Part shown: positions 26,724-37,395 of the stretch, piece after piece
Layout of the letters: every line of letters begins with the position of its first letter
Numbering within the stretch: position 1 is the stretch's first letter
Origin: Verrucomicrobiota bacterium
GTDB taxonomy: Bacteria > Verrucomicrobiota > Verrucomicrobiia > Limisphaerales > VHDF01
Assembly: GCA_016871495.1 (NCBI GenBank)
Contig: VHDF01000012.1
Coordinates: 1-64,000, forward strand
DNA length: 64,000 nt
Direction of reading: 5' to 3'
Notes under the pieces: model-generated
The model's input: only the letters and a program-made list of their open reading frames with translations
Databases searched by the model: none
What the model was told of the DNA's origin: nothing
Translations under genes and position numbers: made by a program

Positions 26724-27809
26724 TCAATGCCTGATGAAAAGGACAACCGCCGTGATGAGGATGTTGACCAAAGCCATGGGAATAAAGACGCGCCAGCCGA
26801 GGTCCATCAGTTGATCGTAACGGAAGCGAGGGAGCATCCAGCGCACCCAGATGAACACCACCATCAGCGCGATCATTTTCGCGAGAAACCAGCCGATGTG
26901 GACCAGGCCTCCCCAAATCGTGGAGGCCGGCGTGCCGCCCCAGAGCGGAGTCCAGCCGCCGAGGAACAGGGTGACCATCATGGCCGAGGAGGCGATCATG
27001 TTGGCGTATTCGCCGAGGAAAAACAGGGCGAATTTCATCGAGCTGTACTCGGTGTGATAGCCCCCGACGAGTTCAGTTTCCGATTCAGGCAAGTCGAAGG
27101 GCAACCGGTTGGTTTCCGCAAACGCGGCGACCATGAAAATGGCAAAAGCAATCGGCTGCTTGAAAAGCATCCAATCGAAGGCGCTGCCGGATTGATAAGC
27201 GATGACTTTGCTCAGGTTGAGATCTCCCACCAACATGAAGACGGGAACGACAGACATGCCCATGGCGATCTCGTAGGAGATGAGTTGGGCGCTGGAGCGG
27301 ATGCCGCCCAGGAACGGATATTTCGAGTTGCTGGCCCAACCGGCGAGCACGATGCCATAAACTCCGAGCGAAACGATGCCGAACGTGTAGAGAATGCCCA
27401 CGTTGAGATCGGCGATCACCATGGGCTGGCGGCCCAATTGGGAACCGAAGGGAATCACGGCCAGCGTTAGAAACGCGGGGATGGCCGTGATGGCCGGCGC
27501 CAGCCAAAAATAGACCTTCCGCACGTAATCCGGCGTGAAATCCTCCTTGAGCAGGAATTTGAGGCCGTCCGCCATGGGCTGGAAAATGCCCAGCCTCTTG
27601 AGGAATCTCCCGAGCACAGGAATGGCGTCAATGAAAGGAGGGACGGTGCGATTGGGTCCCACGCGGTCTTGGATGAAGGCCGAGACCTTGCGTTCCACCA
27701 GCACGGCATAGGCCACGAAGAACATGACCACGCCGAACACGACCGCGATTTTCACGGCGCTGAACAGCAGCCACTGCTGAGTCTCGGTCAGTTGTTGCAT
27801 CCAGGTCAT
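26724..27809 (-). CDS. nuoH: NADH-quinone oxidoreductase subunit H
   Basis: About 361 residues, eight helices, NuoH/ND1, which forms the quinone tunnel mouth. Family motifs: ERKVSAFIQDRVGPNR and RLPFDLPESETELVGGYHTE. Start taken at the ATG at 27809, 10 nt after the nuoG stop; another Met lies 3 codons later. Confidence 0.95.
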   Translation of the reverse strand: MTWMQQLTETQQWLLFSAVKIAVVFGVVMFFVAYAVLVERKVSAFIQDRVGPNRTVPPFIDAIPVLGRFLKRLGIFQPMADGLKFLLKEDFTPDYVRKVYFWLAPAITAIPAFLTLAVIPFGSQLGRQPMVIADLNVGILYTFGIVSLGVYGIVLAGWASNSKYPFLGGIRSSAQLISYEIAMGMSVVPVFMLVGDLNLSKVIAYQSGSAFDWMLFKQPIAFAIFMVAAFAETNRLPFDLPESETELVGGYHTEYSSMKFALFFLGEYANMIASSAMMVTLFLGGWTPLWGGTPASTIWGGLVHIGWFLAKMIALMVVFIWVRWMLPRFRYDQLMDLGWRVFIPMALVNILITAVVLFIRH

Positions 27810-27819
27810 CGAACGGTGT

Positions 27820-29535
27820 TCAAATTTCGACTGGCACACCGGCATCGCCCAGCCGGCCCCAGGTCACGCCCTGCAACGGTTTCAGTTCCCGGGCCATTCC
27901 ATGGAAGAGTTCCTCCATGTTGGCGGCCGCCTTTTGGCCGGTGGCCAGCGACAGCCATTCGGACAAGAACTCCCATTCCGGCCGGGCGTTCCCCCTCGGC
28001 TCGACGGCCTTCCAAAATCGTTGCAGCCGTCCTTTGGTGTTGATGAACGTGCCGCGTTTTTCCGCGGGCGCGCATCCGGGCAGGACATACTGCGCGTGGG
28101 GCAGGCCGCTTTGCGGCAGGACGTCGGAAATGACGAAAAGTTTGAGGCGCGCGAGATGTTCCGGAGTGAAGCCCAGCTGGAGCGGGTTCTCTCCAATTAC
28201 GATCAGGTTTTGAACCCGGCCCTGCTCGATCCCGGCGATCATGTTCGGGATCTCGATGCCGGCTTCGGTGAAACTGATGCCGGTGATCCGCGCCCCGTTC
28301 GAGTTGGGATTGCGGTCCGGGCTCACCAGGAGGCGGTCGCCCTCCCCGGTCCGCGGAACGGAATCCGTGACGGCGCCGTAATGGCGCGCCAATTGTTTGA
28401 GGAGGAAGAGTTCCTCGGTGGATAACCGGGCGCTGGCGATGACAGCGGTGCTCCCGTGAGGGGACCGGCGCAGGGCGTCCGCGATCTCGCGCAGCGCCAC
28501 GTTCCAAGTCGAGCGGCGTCCTCGGATCAACACCTCGCCCAGGCGGTCGGCCCGCCCGATCCAGTGGTAATTCAGCCGGCCCTGGTCGCACATCCAGCAG
28601 GCGTTCACGGCGTCATTCTCCCGCGGTTCGAGCCGGTGGATTTTCCCCTCGCGCGAGCCGATGGTGATGTTGCATCCGGTTCCGCACGTGGCGCACACGC
28701 TCTTGGTTTCCTTGAGAAACCACACGCGCATTTGAAATCGAAAATCCTTCGAGGTCAGAGCGCCCACGGGACAGAGATCCACCGTGTTGAGCGTGTAATT
28801 GTGATCGAAGGACGTGCCCGGGTAGGCGGCGATGGAATTGTAGCTGCCGCGGTTGACGATGCCGAGAACGTCGTGTCCGGCGATGTCCTTCGTGAACCGG
28901 ATGCAACGGGTGCAGAGCACGCAGCGCTCGTCGTCGAGGATGATGCGGGGGCCGAGATCGACGGCTTTGGGTTTGTGAACCTTGGTTTCGACGAAGCGGC
29001 TGGCGGCCTGGCCGTGTTGAACGGAATACTCCTGGAGTTTGCACTCTCCCGCCTGGTCGCAGATGGGGCAGTCCAGCGGATGATTGATCAGGAGTGATTC
29101 GAGCACCCCTTCGCGCATTTGCCGGGTCGCGGCGGAGCCGGGGTAAATCTCCATGCCCGGGGAGATGGGGGTGGCGCAGGCGATGGCGCCACGGGGCGTC
29201 TGCGGTTCGTACGGCAGAACGGATTTCGCGATCCTTGGCGAGCCGTCCTCGTTGAGCACCGGCTTGCGATCCGGTCCCATCATCGGGGTGCCAAACTCGA
29301 CGAGGCACATGCGGCAATTGCCCGCGACGGGGAGCTTGGGATGATAGCAGTAGTGCGGCACCTCGACTCCCGCAAGCTGGCAGGCTTGGAGCATGGTGGT
29401 CGGCTGGGGCTTGCCCTGCCAGTCGGGCATTGTCTTCGGCACGTCCAGCTCGCGGCCATCCACCTTGATGCGGATCTTGTCCGGCGGCGGGGGAGCGGCG
29501 GTCGCGGGTTTGGTTTCGGCGGGGGCGGCGGACAT
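27820..29535 (-). CDS. nuoG: NADH-quinone oxidoreductase subunit G, short form
   Basis: 571 residues. N-terminal 2Fe-2S ligands (CYHPKLPVAGNCRMC), the HxxxCxxCxxxxxC site of cluster N5 (HPLDCPICDQAGEC), a 4Fe-4S set (CVLCTRC with a later CPVGAL) and an extra set CATCGTGC...CWMC like that of NuoG proteins with cluster N7. The molybdopterin-like C-terminal domain is much shorter than in the 780-900-residue enzymes. The ATG at 29535 is chosen; the longer frame starts with TTG inside nuoF. Confidence 0.92.
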   Translation of the reverse strand: MSAAPAETKPATAAPPPPDKIRIKVDGRELDVPKTMPDWQGKPQPTTMLQACQLAGVEVPHYCYHPKLPVAGNCRMCLVEFGTPMMGPDRKPVLNEDGSPRIAKSVLPYEPQTPRGAIACATPISPGMEIYPGSAATRQMREGVLESLLINHPLDCPICDQAGECKLQEYSVQHGQAASRFVETKVHKPKAVDLGPRIILDDERCVLCTRCIRFTKDIAGHDVLGIVNRGSYNSIAAYPGTSFDHNYTLNTVDLCPVGALTSKDFRFQMRVWFLKETKSVCATCGTGCNITIGSREGKIHRLEPRENDAVNACWMCDQGRLNYHWIGRADRLGEVLIRGRRSTWNVALREIADALRRSPHGSTAVIASARLSTEELFLLKQLARHYGAVTDSVPRTGEGDRLLVSPDRNPNSNGARITGISFTEAGIEIPNMIAGIEQGRVQNLIVIGENPLQLGFTPEHLARLKLFVISDVLPQSGLPHAQYVLPGCAPAEKRGTFINTKGRLQRFWKAVEPRGNARPEWEFLSEWLSLATGQKAAANMEELFHGMARELKPLQGVTWGRLGDAGVPVEI

Positions 29536-29557
29536 GGTTGAGATCGGGTCGGCGGCT

Positions 29558-30934
29558 TCAGGGTCTGGCTTCGTCTGCGGCGCCTTTGGTTTCAAATTCG
29601 TCTTTGAATTTCTTGACGAAACTCAGGACTGGCCAGGCGCAAGCTTCGCCGAAAGCGCAGATCGTCCGGCCTTGAATGTTCTGCGCGATGCCGAGCAGGT
29701 AATCGGCGTCGGCCTTGCGCCCGTGCCCGTGGGTGAGGCGATGGAGGGCCTTGCTCATCCAGAGGGAGCCTTCGCGGCAGGGGGTGCATTGTCCGCAGCT
29801 TTCATGAGCGTAGAATTCGGCCAGATTGGCGAGGCATTCCACGATGTCGCGAGTGTCGTCGATGACGATGATCGCGCTGGAGCCCGACATGGTGCCCGCC
29901 TGCTGCAGCGAGTCGAAATCATAGGGCAGATCGAGCAGGTCCACTTCGACCGTGTTCATCTGCCCGTCGGCGTCCTTGCGCTTGAGTTTGAATTTCTCGC
30001 CCGCCTTGAGGACTTTGGAGGAGGAGCCGCCCGGGATGATCGCCTTGAGACGGTGGCCTCCCCGGAGGCCGCCGCCGAAGGAGGGGTCGAGGATCAATTC
30101 GCCGAGGGTGGCTTTGCCGACTTCGACCTCATAGTAACCGGGTCGCTGAACGTCGCCGCTCAGGCTGACGATGCGGGTGCCGGTGTTGTTGGGCGTGCCG
30201 AGTTTGGCGTATTGGGCTCCGCCCATCGCCACGATGTGTTTCACGTGGCAGAGTGTCTCCACGTTGTTCACGATGGTCGGACATTGATAAAGTCCGAGGA
30301 CGGCGGGGAAATAGGGTGGCTTGATGCGAGGGTAAGCGCGCTTGCCCTCGAGCGATTCGATGAGGCCTGTTTCTTCGCCGCAGATATAGGCACCCGCGCC
30401 ACGATGGACGTGGATTTCGAGGTCGTAGCCTGTTCCGAGGATGTTTTTCCCGAGAAAATTCCGGGCGCGAGCCTCGTTCAGCGCGGCGTCGAGCAAACGG
30501 GCGCCTTGGGGCATTTCTCCGCGAATGTAGAGGTAGGCGAGTTTGACGTCATTCGCCCAGCAGGAAAGAATCATGCCCTCCAGGAGTTGGTGGGGATCTT
30601 TGTGAATGATCTGGCGGTCTTTGAACGTGCCGGGCTCGGATTCGTCGGCGTTGCAAATGAGGTAAATGGGCTTGCCGCTCTTGCGATCGACAAAGCTCCA
30701 TTTCAAACCCGCGCTGAAGCCGGCGCCGCCGCGTCCGCGCAAGCCGGACTTGAGGACTTCATCCCGCACTTGTTCTTGCGGGGACATTTTCTTGCCGTCA
30801 GAGAGTTCTTTAACGGGGAGCGAAAGAGCTTTCCGAAGCGATTCGTAGCCGCCGTGGCGAAGGTAGCATTCGAGGTCCGGAGTGTAGCCCGGCTGATCGA
30901 CATGCTTGAGGATGAGGCGAAATTCGCTCGGCAT
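29558..30934 (-). CDS. nuoF: NADH-quinone oxidoreductase subunit F
   Basis: 458 residues, the NADH- and FMN-binding subunit. Visible: FMN/NADH loop GLRGRGGAGFSAGLKW, GAGAYICGEETGLIESLEG and the 4Fe-4S (N3) motif ESCGQCTPCREG. Usual length. It is separated from nuoE by 189 nt that contain a tRNA gene on the opposite strand. Confidence 0.95.
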   Translation of the reverse strand: MPSEFRLILKHVDQPGYTPDLECYLRHGGYESLRKALSLPVKELSDGKKMSPQEQVRDEVLKSGLRGRGGAGFSAGLKWSFVDRKSGKPIYLICNADESEPGTFKDRQIIHKDPHQLLEGMILSCWANDVKLAYLYIRGEMPQGARLLDAALNEARARNFLGKNILGTGYDLEIHVHRGAGAYICGEETGLIESLEGKRAYPRIKPPYFPAVLGLYQCPTIVNNVETLCHVKHIVAMGGAQYAKLGTPNNTGTRIVSLSGDVQRPGYYEVEVGKATLGELILDPSFGGGLRGGHRLKAIIPGGSSSKVLKAGEKFKLKRKDADGQMNTVEVDLLDLPYDFDSLQQAGTMSGSSAIIVIDDTRDIVECLANLAEFYAHESCGQCTPCREGSLWMSKALHRLTHGHGRKADADYLLGIAQNIQGRTICAFGEACAWPVLSFVKKFKDEFETKGAADEARP

Positions 30935-30986
30935 AGGGTGTCTTGACTCTCAGAAGAGATCCACTACGGTTTCTTCCGCGCCGGCT

Positions 30987-31060
30987 TGCCCGATGGTGTA
31001 ACGGTAGCACAGCAGACTCTGGATCTGTTTGTCATGGTTCAAATCCATGTCGGGCAGCCA
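30987..31060 (+). tRNA. tRNA-Gln (anticodon CTG)
   Basis: A 74-nt cloverleaf: acceptor TGCCCGA pairs with TCGGGCA, D-arm with GGTAGCAC, anticodon stem CAGA/TCTG with loop CTCTGGA (anticodon CTG), T-arm with GGTTCAAATCC, discriminator G and an encoded CCA. It is on the plus strand, opposite to the nuo operon, in the gap between nuoE and nuoF. Confidence 0.93.
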
Positions 31061-31123
31061 ACTTCTCGGCGATTTTGCTTCCATGCTGGGCGTCAACATC
31101 AACATCTTGGAGGGGCGCTTGTG

Positions 31124-31645
31124 CTAACGTTGCTTGGCGAGAATGGCCTCTCCCATGGCCGTGGTTACTTTGGGCAACAACTCCTCGTTCAACAACACCA
31201 CTGGGGCATTGCCGCAATCCGCGAGGCATTCGACAAACTCAACCGTGAACTTGCCGTCGGGGGTGGTTTGCGGGTGATGCTTCTCGGGATCGAGCCCTAA
31301 TTGCTTGCAGAAATGGCCCCGCAGAGCCTCGCTGCCGGCCAGGGCACAACTCAAGGTTCGGCAAACTTTGATGTGGGTTTTGCCGAGAGGCTCCTGCCGG
31401 AACATCGGGTAAAACGTGACGAGCTCATAGATGTTGATGGGCTGAAGATCGAGTTTGCGGGCGATCCACTCGACGGCGCCGCGCGAGATGAAGCCGAAAC
31501 GCTCCTGCACCGCGTGCAACAACATGAGCGAGGCGCTGCGCTTCTGGGGGTAACGCGCGATCACGGCGTCCAGCTCCGCTTCCATCGGGGCGGGCATTTG
31601 GAAGTCCGCGTGGCCGGTTGCGGCTGAGGGTGCAGTCACGTTCAT
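31124..31645 (-). CDS. nuoE: NADH-quinone oxidoreductase subunit E
   Basis: 173 residues, thioredoxin-like 2Fe-2S subunit (24-kDa/NuoE). Ligand pattern CRTLSC ... ECLADCGNAP. The start at 31645 is chosen because its ATGA overlaps the nuoD stop, the usual coupled arrangement; an ATG three codons upstream is the alternative. Confidence 0.94.
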   Translation of the reverse strand: MNVTAPSAATGHADFQMPAPMEAELDAVIARYPQKRSASLMLLHAVQERFGFISRGAVEWIARKLDLQPINIYELVTFYPMFRQEPLGKTHIKVCRTLSCALAGSEALRGHFCKQLGLDPEKHHPQTTPDGKFTVEFVECLADCGNAPVVLLNEELLPKVTTAMGEAILAKQR

Positions 31646-32925
31646 CGGTCGCATTCCCCCATCACGAAGTCGATCGAACCCAGGATGCTCACCGTGTCGC
31701 TCACCATGTGCCCGGGCAGAAGCGCGGGCAGGATGCTCAAATTGACAAACGAAGGGGAACGGATCTTCAAACGGTAGGGAGTGCCTCCACCCTTGCTATG
31801 AATGTAAAAACCCAATTCACCTTTCGGATTCTCGGCGCCGAAATAGATCTCACCGGGCGGCGCGTTCAGGCCCTGGGTGACCAGGATGAACTGATGGATC
31901 AACTCCTCCATCCGCGTCAGGACTTTGGCCTTATCGGGCAGGACGGTCTTGCCGTCGGGAATATTGATGGGTTCCTTTCCGGCGTTGTCAGGTCCGCCGG
32001 GAAGGCGGTCCAGGCATTGGTGAAGGATCCGGACGCTTTGCCTCATTTCCTCCATGCGAACCAGGTAACGGTCGTAGCAATCTCCCACCGAGCCCACCGG
32101 CACTTCGAAATCGAGCTGGTCGTAGAGCAGATAAGGATGCGCTTTGCGCACGTCGTAATCGACTCCGCTCCCGCGCAAGTTTGGACCGCTCAAGCCGAAG
32201 TCGATGGCCATCTCTTTCGAAATCACGCCGATGTCACGGGTCCGATCCACCCAGATGCGGTTCCGGGTCAGGAGCCGCTCCACCTCGTCGATACAGACCA
32301 CGACTTCTTTCAAGAACTGGCGGCATTGATCGGTCCAGCCCGGTGGAAGATCTCGCATGAGCCCGCCGATGCGGGTGTAACTGTTGGTGAGCCGCGCGCC
32401 GGAGATCGCTTCGGCTAAATTATAGATCTTCTCGCGCTCGGTGAACGTGTGCATGAACACCGTCAGCGCGCCCACGTCCATCGCGAAACAACCGATGCCC
32501 AGCAAGTGCGCCGAGACCCGGGCCAGTTCGCAGCAAATCACCCGGATATGCTGGCAGCGCGGAGTCAGTTGCTTGTCGATGCCCATGAGTTTCTCGACGG
32601 CCAGAGCGTAGGCGACGTTGTTCGCCAGAGGGGCAAGGTAGTCCAGTCGATCCGTGTAAGGGATGAACTGGGTGTAGGTCATGTTCTCCGCGATTTTTTC
32701 GTCCCCCCGATGGAGGTAGCCGATGTCGGGCATGGCTTGGGTGACGATCTCGCCATCCAACTCGAGGACCAATCGGAGCACCCCGTGCGTGGAGGGATGG
32801 GATGGACCCATGTTCAGCACCATCTTCTCGCCTTGCACGTCGATGAGTTCCTCCTCACCCGACGGGGAGGGCTTGGAAGCGCGAGCGGCGGCGTCGCGAA
32901 TTTCCAGGGTTTGTGTGCTGGCCAT
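31642..32925 (-). CDS. nuoD: NADH-quinone oxidoreductase subunit D
   Basis: About 427 residues from the ATG at 32925. 49-kDa/NuoD subunit that forms the quinone site with NuoB: MGPSHPSTHGVLRL with the conserved His pair, RGSGVDYDVRKAHPY and the C-terminal SIDFVMGECDR. The longer frame upstream runs through the nuoC 3' end and is rejected. Confidence 0.95.
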   Translation of the reverse strand: MASTQTLEIRDAAARASKPSPSGEEELIDVQGEKMVLNMGPSHPSTHGVLRLVLELDGEIVTQAMPDIGYLHRGDEKIAENMTYTQFIPYTDRLDYLAPLANNVAYALAVEKLMGIDKQLTPRCQHIRVICCELARVSAHLLGIGCFAMDVGALTVFMHTFTEREKIYNLAEAISGARLTNSYTRIGGLMRDLPPGWTDQCRQFLKEVVVCIDEVERLLTRNRIWVDRTRDIGVISKEMAIDFGLSGPNLRGSGVDYDVRKAHPYLLYDQLDFEVPVGSVGDCYDRYLVRMEEMRQSVRILHQCLDRLPGGPDNAGKEPINIPDGKTVLPDKAKVLTRMEELIHQFILVTQGLNAPPGEIYFGAENPKGELGFYIHSKGGGTPYRLKIRSPSFVNLSILPALLPGHMVSDTVSILGSIDFVMGECDR

Positions 32926-32944
32926 GGTGCGAGGGTCGAAGGGG

Positions 32945-33526
32945 TTACTCGGGGTTTCGGGCGCGAGGTTCGCGGGCGACCGTGTCGCGGCCTCCAGCCA
33001 CCGTGACGAACGGACCTCCTTCCAGGGGCGCGGGACGAGTGAAGGCGATATCCGGCAACTCACTGGGCTTGCCCGCGAGCGGAAAATCCTTGCGCAGAGG
33101 GAAGTAAGGATATCCATCCCACATCAAAATGCGTCGCAAATCCGGATGCCCGCTGAAGCGGATGCCCATCATGTCGTAGATTTCGCGCTCGTGCCAGTTG
33201 GCGGTGCGCCAGATTCCGGTGACCGAGGGCAGCTCGGACTTCTCCTCGGAAACCGACGTGCGCAGACGAATCGAGGCTTTGTGCTCCAATCCCCGCAGTT
33301 CATAGACCACCGTCCAGCGCGGGTCTTCCCCGTAGTGATCGAGCGAGCTGATATCGACGAGATAATTGAGCGCGAGTTGGTTCTTGGCGTAATCGGCCAC
33401 TTCGACAATGCGGTTCGGGTCCGTCACTTGAACCGAAGCCTCGCCGCGGAAGAGCACCGGATCCCCGATGAGGATTCCGAATTTTTCGCGAAGCGCGGCA
33501 GCGAGCGTTTCTGGAGTGGTAGGCAT
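32945..33526 (-). CDS. nuoC: NADH-quinone oxidoreductase subunit C
   Basis: 193 residues, 30-kDa/NuoC subunit with the signature TANWHEREIYDMMGIRFSGH and LRRILMWDGYPYFPLRKDFP. Not fused to NuoD. ATG at 33526; the longer frame overlaps nuoB completely and is rejected. Confidence 0.94.
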   Translation of the reverse strand: MPTTPETLAAALREKFGILIGDPVLFRGEASVQVTDPNRIVEVADYAKNQLALNYLVDISSLDHYGEDPRWTVVYELRGLEHKASIRLRTSVSEEKSELPSVTGIWRTANWHEREIYDMMGIRFSGHPDLRRILMWDGYPYFPLRKDFPLAGKPSELPDIAFTRPAPLEGGPFVTVAGGRDTVAREPRARNPE

Positions 33527-33551
33527 GGCCCTCGGAGTCAGAGGCGGAGTC

Positions 33552-34094
33552 TCAGGCAATCTTGCCCAGGCTCCCGACGAGCTCCGGTCCGGGTTCTTTG
33601 AGGCGGGATAGGAGGGGCTGAGTGGAGACCTTCTTTTGCAGACGCAACAGCGCGTCGAAGAGAGCCTCCGGACGCGGCGGGCAACCGGCCACATACACAT
33701 CGACGGGCACAATGTTGTCCACCCCTTGCAGGACGGCGTAACTGCGATACATGCCACCCGTGGAGGCGCAGGCGCCCATGGCGATGACCCATTTGGGCTC
33801 GGCCATTTGCTCGTAAATGCGGCGCACAGCCAGGGCCATCTTATAGGTGACAGTGCCGGAAACGATCATGACATCCGACTGCCGCGGGCTGAAGCGCATG
33901 ACTTCGGAGCCGAATCGGGAGATATCGAAGCGGCTCGCGCCAGAGGCCATGAGTTCGATGGCGCAGCAAGCCAAGCCCATGGGCATGGGCCAGAGGGAGT
34001 TCTTGAGGAACCAGTTGAGGGCCGCGTCCACTCGGGTGACGACGACGTCACCCTCCACCTTGGAATTATAACCGATTTCGGTCGTCGTCTGCAT
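33552..34094 (-). CDS. nuoB: NADH-quinone oxidoreductase subunit B
   Basis: 180 residues. Carries cluster N2: ligands in [16 protein letters not shown] and GCPPRPEAL. It is the first nuo gene here; nuoA, which normally precedes it, is not present in the 278-bp gap or the next gene upstream. Confidence 0.95.
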   Translation of the reverse strand: MQTTTEIGYNSKVEGDVVVTRVDAALNWFLKNSLWPMPMGLACCAIELMASGASRFDISRFGSEVMRFSPRQSDVMIVSGTVTYKMALAVRRIYEQMAEPKWVIAMGACASTGGMYRSYAVLQGVDNIVPVDVYVAGCPPRPEALFDALLRLQKKVSTQPLLSRLKEPGPELVGSLGKIA

Positions 34095-34372
34095 GGTTGA
34101 TCGTGGCCGGGGCGGGATCGATACCTCAAAGAGGCTCGGCCAGACACTTCAAGAACGGAAACAGGGCCGGAAACCGACCGAAAACCGCGCACCGTTTTCA
34201 GATGACCGGAGAAGATGCCGACCCCCTAAAGCTCCAGCAAGCCGAATTTGTGATTTTTTTCACAAACTTTGATTCTGTGATATTCAAGTTGTTGATAGCG
34301 AACGTAAAGTGACCATCACTCGATCCGAAATGAGTGATGCACTTGCACGTTGCCTGGCCGCCCGCAGCCATC
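34095..34372 (-). promoter_or_regulatory. nuo operon leader/promoter region
   Basis: 278 bp, markedly AT-richer between about 34240 and 34320 than the surroundings, as expected for a promoter. No ORF long enough for NuoA. It contains the dyad at 34247-34266. Confidence 0.6.
34247..34266. promoter_or_regulatory. CRP/FNR-family-type operator upstream of nuoB
   Basis: TTTGTGA-N6-TCACAAA: a perfect 20-bp palindrome whose core TGTGA-N6-TCACA is the CRP consensus. The spacer is all T. It lies 153 bp before the nuoB start. That it is bound by a CRP-family regulator is inference from the consensus. Confidence 0.6.
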
Positions 34373-34720
34373 TCATCGCTCGCGCCGAATCTGAACAGCA
34401 ACCCAGCGTGCGTTGGGCAGGATGTATTTCTTCAAGGTCAGCGTGACCGCCGCGGGGTTGAACTCCTCCAGAACCACCCGCGCCAATCGTTCCGCCAGCG
34501 TTTCAATCAGCTTCCATTCTCCCTCCGCGGCAAATCCCACGAGACGCCGGGAAAGTTTGCCGTAATCGATGGTCCTCGCCAGGTCATCCGAGGCGGCGGC
34601 GGGTTCCAGAGGAAGCTCCAGTTCAACGCAGAGCCGCAGTTTCTGCGGACGCGCCCGTTCAGTATCCGGAACGCCCACACGGGCGATCAGTTCGAGATCT
34701 TCGATCAGGATGCGGTCCAT
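34373..34720 (-). CDS. folB: Dihydroneopterin aldolase
   Basis: 115 residues from the ATG at 34720. FolB family: starts MDRILIEDLELIARVGVPD, contains DDLARTIDYGKLSRRL (the conserved 'T-x-DY' step) and EWKLIETLAERLA (conserved Glu). It releases glycolaldehyde from dihydroneopterin in folate synthesis. It lies 29 nt after the helicase stop, so the two may be co-transcribed. Confidence 0.88.
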   Translation of the reverse strand: MDRILIEDLELIARVGVPDTERARPQKLRLCVELELPLEPAAASDDLARTIDYGKLSRRLVGFAAEGEWKLIETLAERLARVVLEEFNPAAVTLTLKKYILPNARWVAVQIRRER

Positions 34721-34749
34721 GGGAGCGATTCGTTCAAAGTCGTCAAAAG

Positions 34750-36786
<2,037 letters not shown>

Positions 36787-37395
36787 GCGCGGCGGAGTGT
36801 AGGGACGGCCCGGAGCGTTTCAACCTTGAATCCGAAGGTAGCGGTGCAGGTCGTGCATCCCGAAGTGGTCTGTCGTGTGGCGCAGGCTGCCCAGCCTGCC
36901 GTATCACCGACGGCCCGTCGGCCCGGCGGGTGAAGAACGAGGCCCTTCCATGCTCTCCACGCGCCTGGCCCGGATAATTCATACTGAGCTTGAATCCGCG
37001 ACAGTTTGCCGCGTGAGGGCACGCGGCAAACTACAATCGCGCCTGCCTCTGTGTTTGTAGGCCCGGTGTCCTCACCGGGCGTCCCGTGCATGAAATATGC
37101 GGCCTAGTTTCCTTCGTCACCCCGCAGGCCGGGCAGCCTGCGAAACAGCAGACAGGGCTGTCTGCCTGACCACGACAACCCGGTCACCGACAACCTCTGG
37201 AGGCACCGGGCAAACACCGTGGGATGTTCGAGGTCGCTCTGGGTGGGCGGTTCTCACGGAGGCACAGGGACACGGAGAGAAAGCATTCGAAGCCTGTCTT
37301 GAGCCACCTCTCTCTCGTGCTTGCGTGATCTTGTTCCGGGCTGGAAGCTGTTCTGCACAGCGCGATCCAACGACATTGGGAGCTCGCTGCCGAGC
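36787..37395. other. 609-bp non-coding gap with dispersed repeats
   Basis: It contains repeat words that recur, inverted, in the 49751-50207 gap: 36922-36953 and 37123-37171, and a partial third (GCAGGCTGCCCAGCCTGC near 36883). No ORF here resembles a protein family. Confidence 0.65.
37123..37171 (+). repeat. Dispersed repeat (CAGCAGACAGGGCTGTCTGC type), copy 1
   Basis: CGCAGGCCGGGCAGCCTGCGAAACAG... ending in an internal palindrome CAGACAGGGCTGTCTG. The reverse complement of 49811-49862 gives nearly the same sequence. Each copy can fold on itself, as expected for REP-like elements. Confidence 0.7.

Noticed and set aside
29393-30946. 517-residue plus-strand ORF opposite nuoF
   Set aside because: It lies wholly antisense to nuoG/nuoF, which have full Fe-S and FMN motifs; its own sequence has no family features and reflects GC-rich codon use.
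34247-34266. Reading the TTTGTGA-T6-TCACAAA palindrome as a Rho-independent terminator
   Set aside because: The T run is in the loop, not after the stem, and the stem is AT-rich; it fits an operator better.
34095-34372. Search for nuoA in front of nuoB
   Set aside because: No frame of 110-130 codons with three hydrophobic segments fits in this gap.
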